From Janthinobacterium sp. GW456P (GTDB lineage: Bacteria > Pseudomonadota > Gammaproteobacteria > Burkholderiales > Burkholderiaceae_D), in contig NZ_NEHB01000020.1 of the NCBI RefSeq assembly GCF_002127655.1, positions 1-64,000 of the forward strand: a stretch of DNA of 64,000 nucleotides, in the 5' to 3' direction. A program made the position numbers and the translations under genes. Positions 62,978 through 64,000 of the stretch are shown here, one piece after another. The notes below the pieces were generated by a model, which saw nothing but the letters and a program-made list of their open reading frames with translations, searched no databases and had not been told where the DNA came from. Every line of letters starts with the position of its first letter. Positions within the stretch are counted from its first letter, which is position 1.

Positions 62978-63889
62978 TTACTTCATCATCGCGCAAAACG
63001 TTTCGGGATTGCCGTCAAGAATGACGCCGCTGGGCCAGCGGTGGCTGCGCTGCTGGGCACGCAGCAGGGACGCGGCCAGGGCCGAGTCGCCATCGACGGC
63101 GTAGACGAAGACGGGCATGTTCATGCCGGCCGCGTCGCTCAGCAAGTTCGGATTGGCATCGAGGCTGCGCGCATCGACGTGCACGCCGACAGGCATGCCG
63201 ATCTGTTGCTGCACGCGCTGCAGCCAGGGCTTGTCCAGCTTGGGCGGGCGGGCGTTTTTCGCGATATAGCGGCTGACCCGGTTGGCGCCGGCCGCCTGCG
63301 CATTGCGCGCGTCAAACACGAGCAGGCCCAGATAGCCCTGCGGATCGGCGCGGCGCGCGCAGGCAAGGTTGTTCGGCACGCCCGAGGTCAGAAACCAGTT
63401 GCCATGCTTGATGTTGGCGCGCAATTGCCCCACCAGGGTGGCGATGGGCGCGCAGGACGCCACGACATCCTTGATTTCCGCATTCAGGGTTTTCGCTGGG
63501 AACGCCGTCGCCAGGTCGGCCACCTCGGTCACAAAAGGCGGCGTTTCCGCCGTCGGCACGCCACGGTTCTTCATGCTGGCGGCACGCCAGTCGTCGGCCG
63601 TCAATTGCTTCACGGTGCGCGGCGATCCCGTGTCGACGACCCGGCCCGTCAACAGGTCGTGGTGCACCACCCAGCTGCCGTCGCCGAGCAGCTGCAGATC
63701 CGTCTCGACGCCGTCCCAGGTGCCGAAATACGTGTTGCGCAGCGCGCTCAGCGAGTTTTCCGGCGCATTGCCGGCGCCGCGGTGGGCATGCACCTTCATG
63801 CCCAGGCAGTCGGCCTGAACGGCCGTGCTGGCCATGCACAGCAGCAAGGCCAGCGCGGCCGCCTTATTTCTTTTCCGGGTGATAACCAT
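62978..63889 (-). CDS. Secreted glycerophosphodiester phosphodiesterase-family protein
   Basis: A 303-residue GDPD with signal peptide AAALALLLCMASTAVQA. Catalytic motifs MKVHAHRGAGNAPENS (HRG, PENS), WDGVETDLQLLGDG (E-x-D) and SWVVHHDL (HHD) are visible. It hydrolyses glycerophosphodiesters in the periplasm or outside. The ATG has AGGGA at 7 bp. Its start overlaps the preceding truncated gene by 26 bp, so translational coupling is likely. Confidence 0.9.
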   Translation of the reverse strand: MVITRKRNKAAALALLLCMASTAVQADCLGMKVHAHRGAGNAPENSLSALRNTYFGTWDGVETDLQLLGDGSWVVHHDLLTGRVVDTGSPRTVKQLTADDWRAASMKNRGVPTAETPPFVTEVADLATAFPAKTLNAEIKDVVASCAPIATLVGQLRANIKHGNWFLTSGVPNNLACARRADPQGYLGLLVFDARNAQAAGANRVSRYIAKNARPPKLDKPWLQRVQQQIGMPVGVHVDARSLDANPNLLSDAAGMNMPVFVYAVDGDSALAASLLRAQQRSHRWPSGVILDGNPETFCAMMK

Positions 63890-64000
63890 ATTCGAGTCCC
63901 TGCAAAATATTGATGCGGATCGCTTCGTTGACGGGGTAGCTATAGCCCTGCCCCACCGCCACGACGTGCGTGATATTGGCCAGCAAGCCCTTGCCGGCGA
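63864..64000 (-). CDS. C-terminal end of an upstream gene (runs off the window)
   Basis: The last 44 codons of a minus-strand gene, ending GLEYGYHPEKK and a TAA at 63866-63864. The visible part reads GKGLLANITHVVAVGQGYSY and then VNEAIRINILQGLEYGYH. It overlaps the GDPD start by 26 bp. Too little is seen to name it. Confidence 0.6.
   Translation of the reverse strand, partial: AGKGLLANITHVVAVGQGYSYPVNEAIRINILQGLEYGYHPEKK

Overview
This is a GC-rich, gene-dense chromosomal window of a Gram-negative bacterium. The gene families and orders (rhodanese-grxC-secB-SH3-gpsA; gpmA-envC-ctpA-moeB/thiF; petABC-sspA-sspB; a fused indolepyruvate ferredoxin oxidoreductase) point to the Betaproteobacteria, order Burkholderiales. 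An Oxalobacteraceae member such as Janthinobacterium or Duganella is most likely, but this is recognition of families and synteny, not a database match. I see no prophage, insertion sequence or CRISPR array.

Layout. 1-11.2 kb (minus strand): a complete type II secretion operon in the order gspG-H-I-J-K-L-M-N-D-E-F-C, tightly overlapped, followed by the first 30 codons of a further exported protein. 11.2-15.8 kb (minus): gpmA, an EnvC-like amidase activator, a CtpA protease and a MoeB/ThiF-type E1 enzyme. 15.9-18.9 kb (plus): rhodanese, glutaredoxin, secB, an SH3 protein and gpsA. 19-21.7 kb (minus): a cupin, a DUF2461 protein, a DegS/AlgW-like protease and mscL. 22.1-26.4 kb (plus): the cytochrome bc1 complex (petABC), sspA and sspB, with a structured inverted-repeat element between sspA and sspB, then tRNA-Thr(TGT). 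26.5-29 kb: dodecin, two small unknown proteins and a PEP-CTERM protein.

29-42.1 kb (minus): a full Tad/Flp pilus locus. It runs flp, a probable attenuating terminator, prepilin peptidase, a MoxR-like AAA+ ATPase, cpaB, the cpaC secretin, a small lipoprotein, tadG, two tadE-like genes, tadZ, tadA, tadB, tadC and a TPR/LytR_C lipoprotein. Next to it, a diguanylate cyclase and an HD-GYP protein converge on a shared CTAG stop, so c-di-GMP control beside the pilus locus is plausible. 45-49.7 kb: a LysR regulator, an ATA-N9-TAT palindrome and the 1198-residue indolepyruvate oxidoreductase.

49.7-55.4 kb: a LacI regulator, a coiled-coil protein, an MBL-fold lipoprotein divergent from a TetR regulator across a 15-bp palindrome, and a pair encoding a MoaD-like ubiquitin-fold protein ending in Gly-Gly and a BNR-type beta-propeller. 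55.1-62.2 kb (minus): a sugar catabolic operon (lacI, ABC ATPase, permease, periplasmic binding protein, sugar isomerase/epimerase, Gfo/Idh/MocA dehydrogenase, probably a 2Fe-2S ferredoxin) under a perfect 24-bp palindromic operator. 62.3-64 kb: a membrane protein, a secreted glycerophosphodiester phosphodiesterase and the end of an upstream gene.

Many upstream starts are ambiguous because of high GC. Starts were chosen from Shine-Dalgarno spacing, overlaps and signal sequences, and this is stated for each gene.
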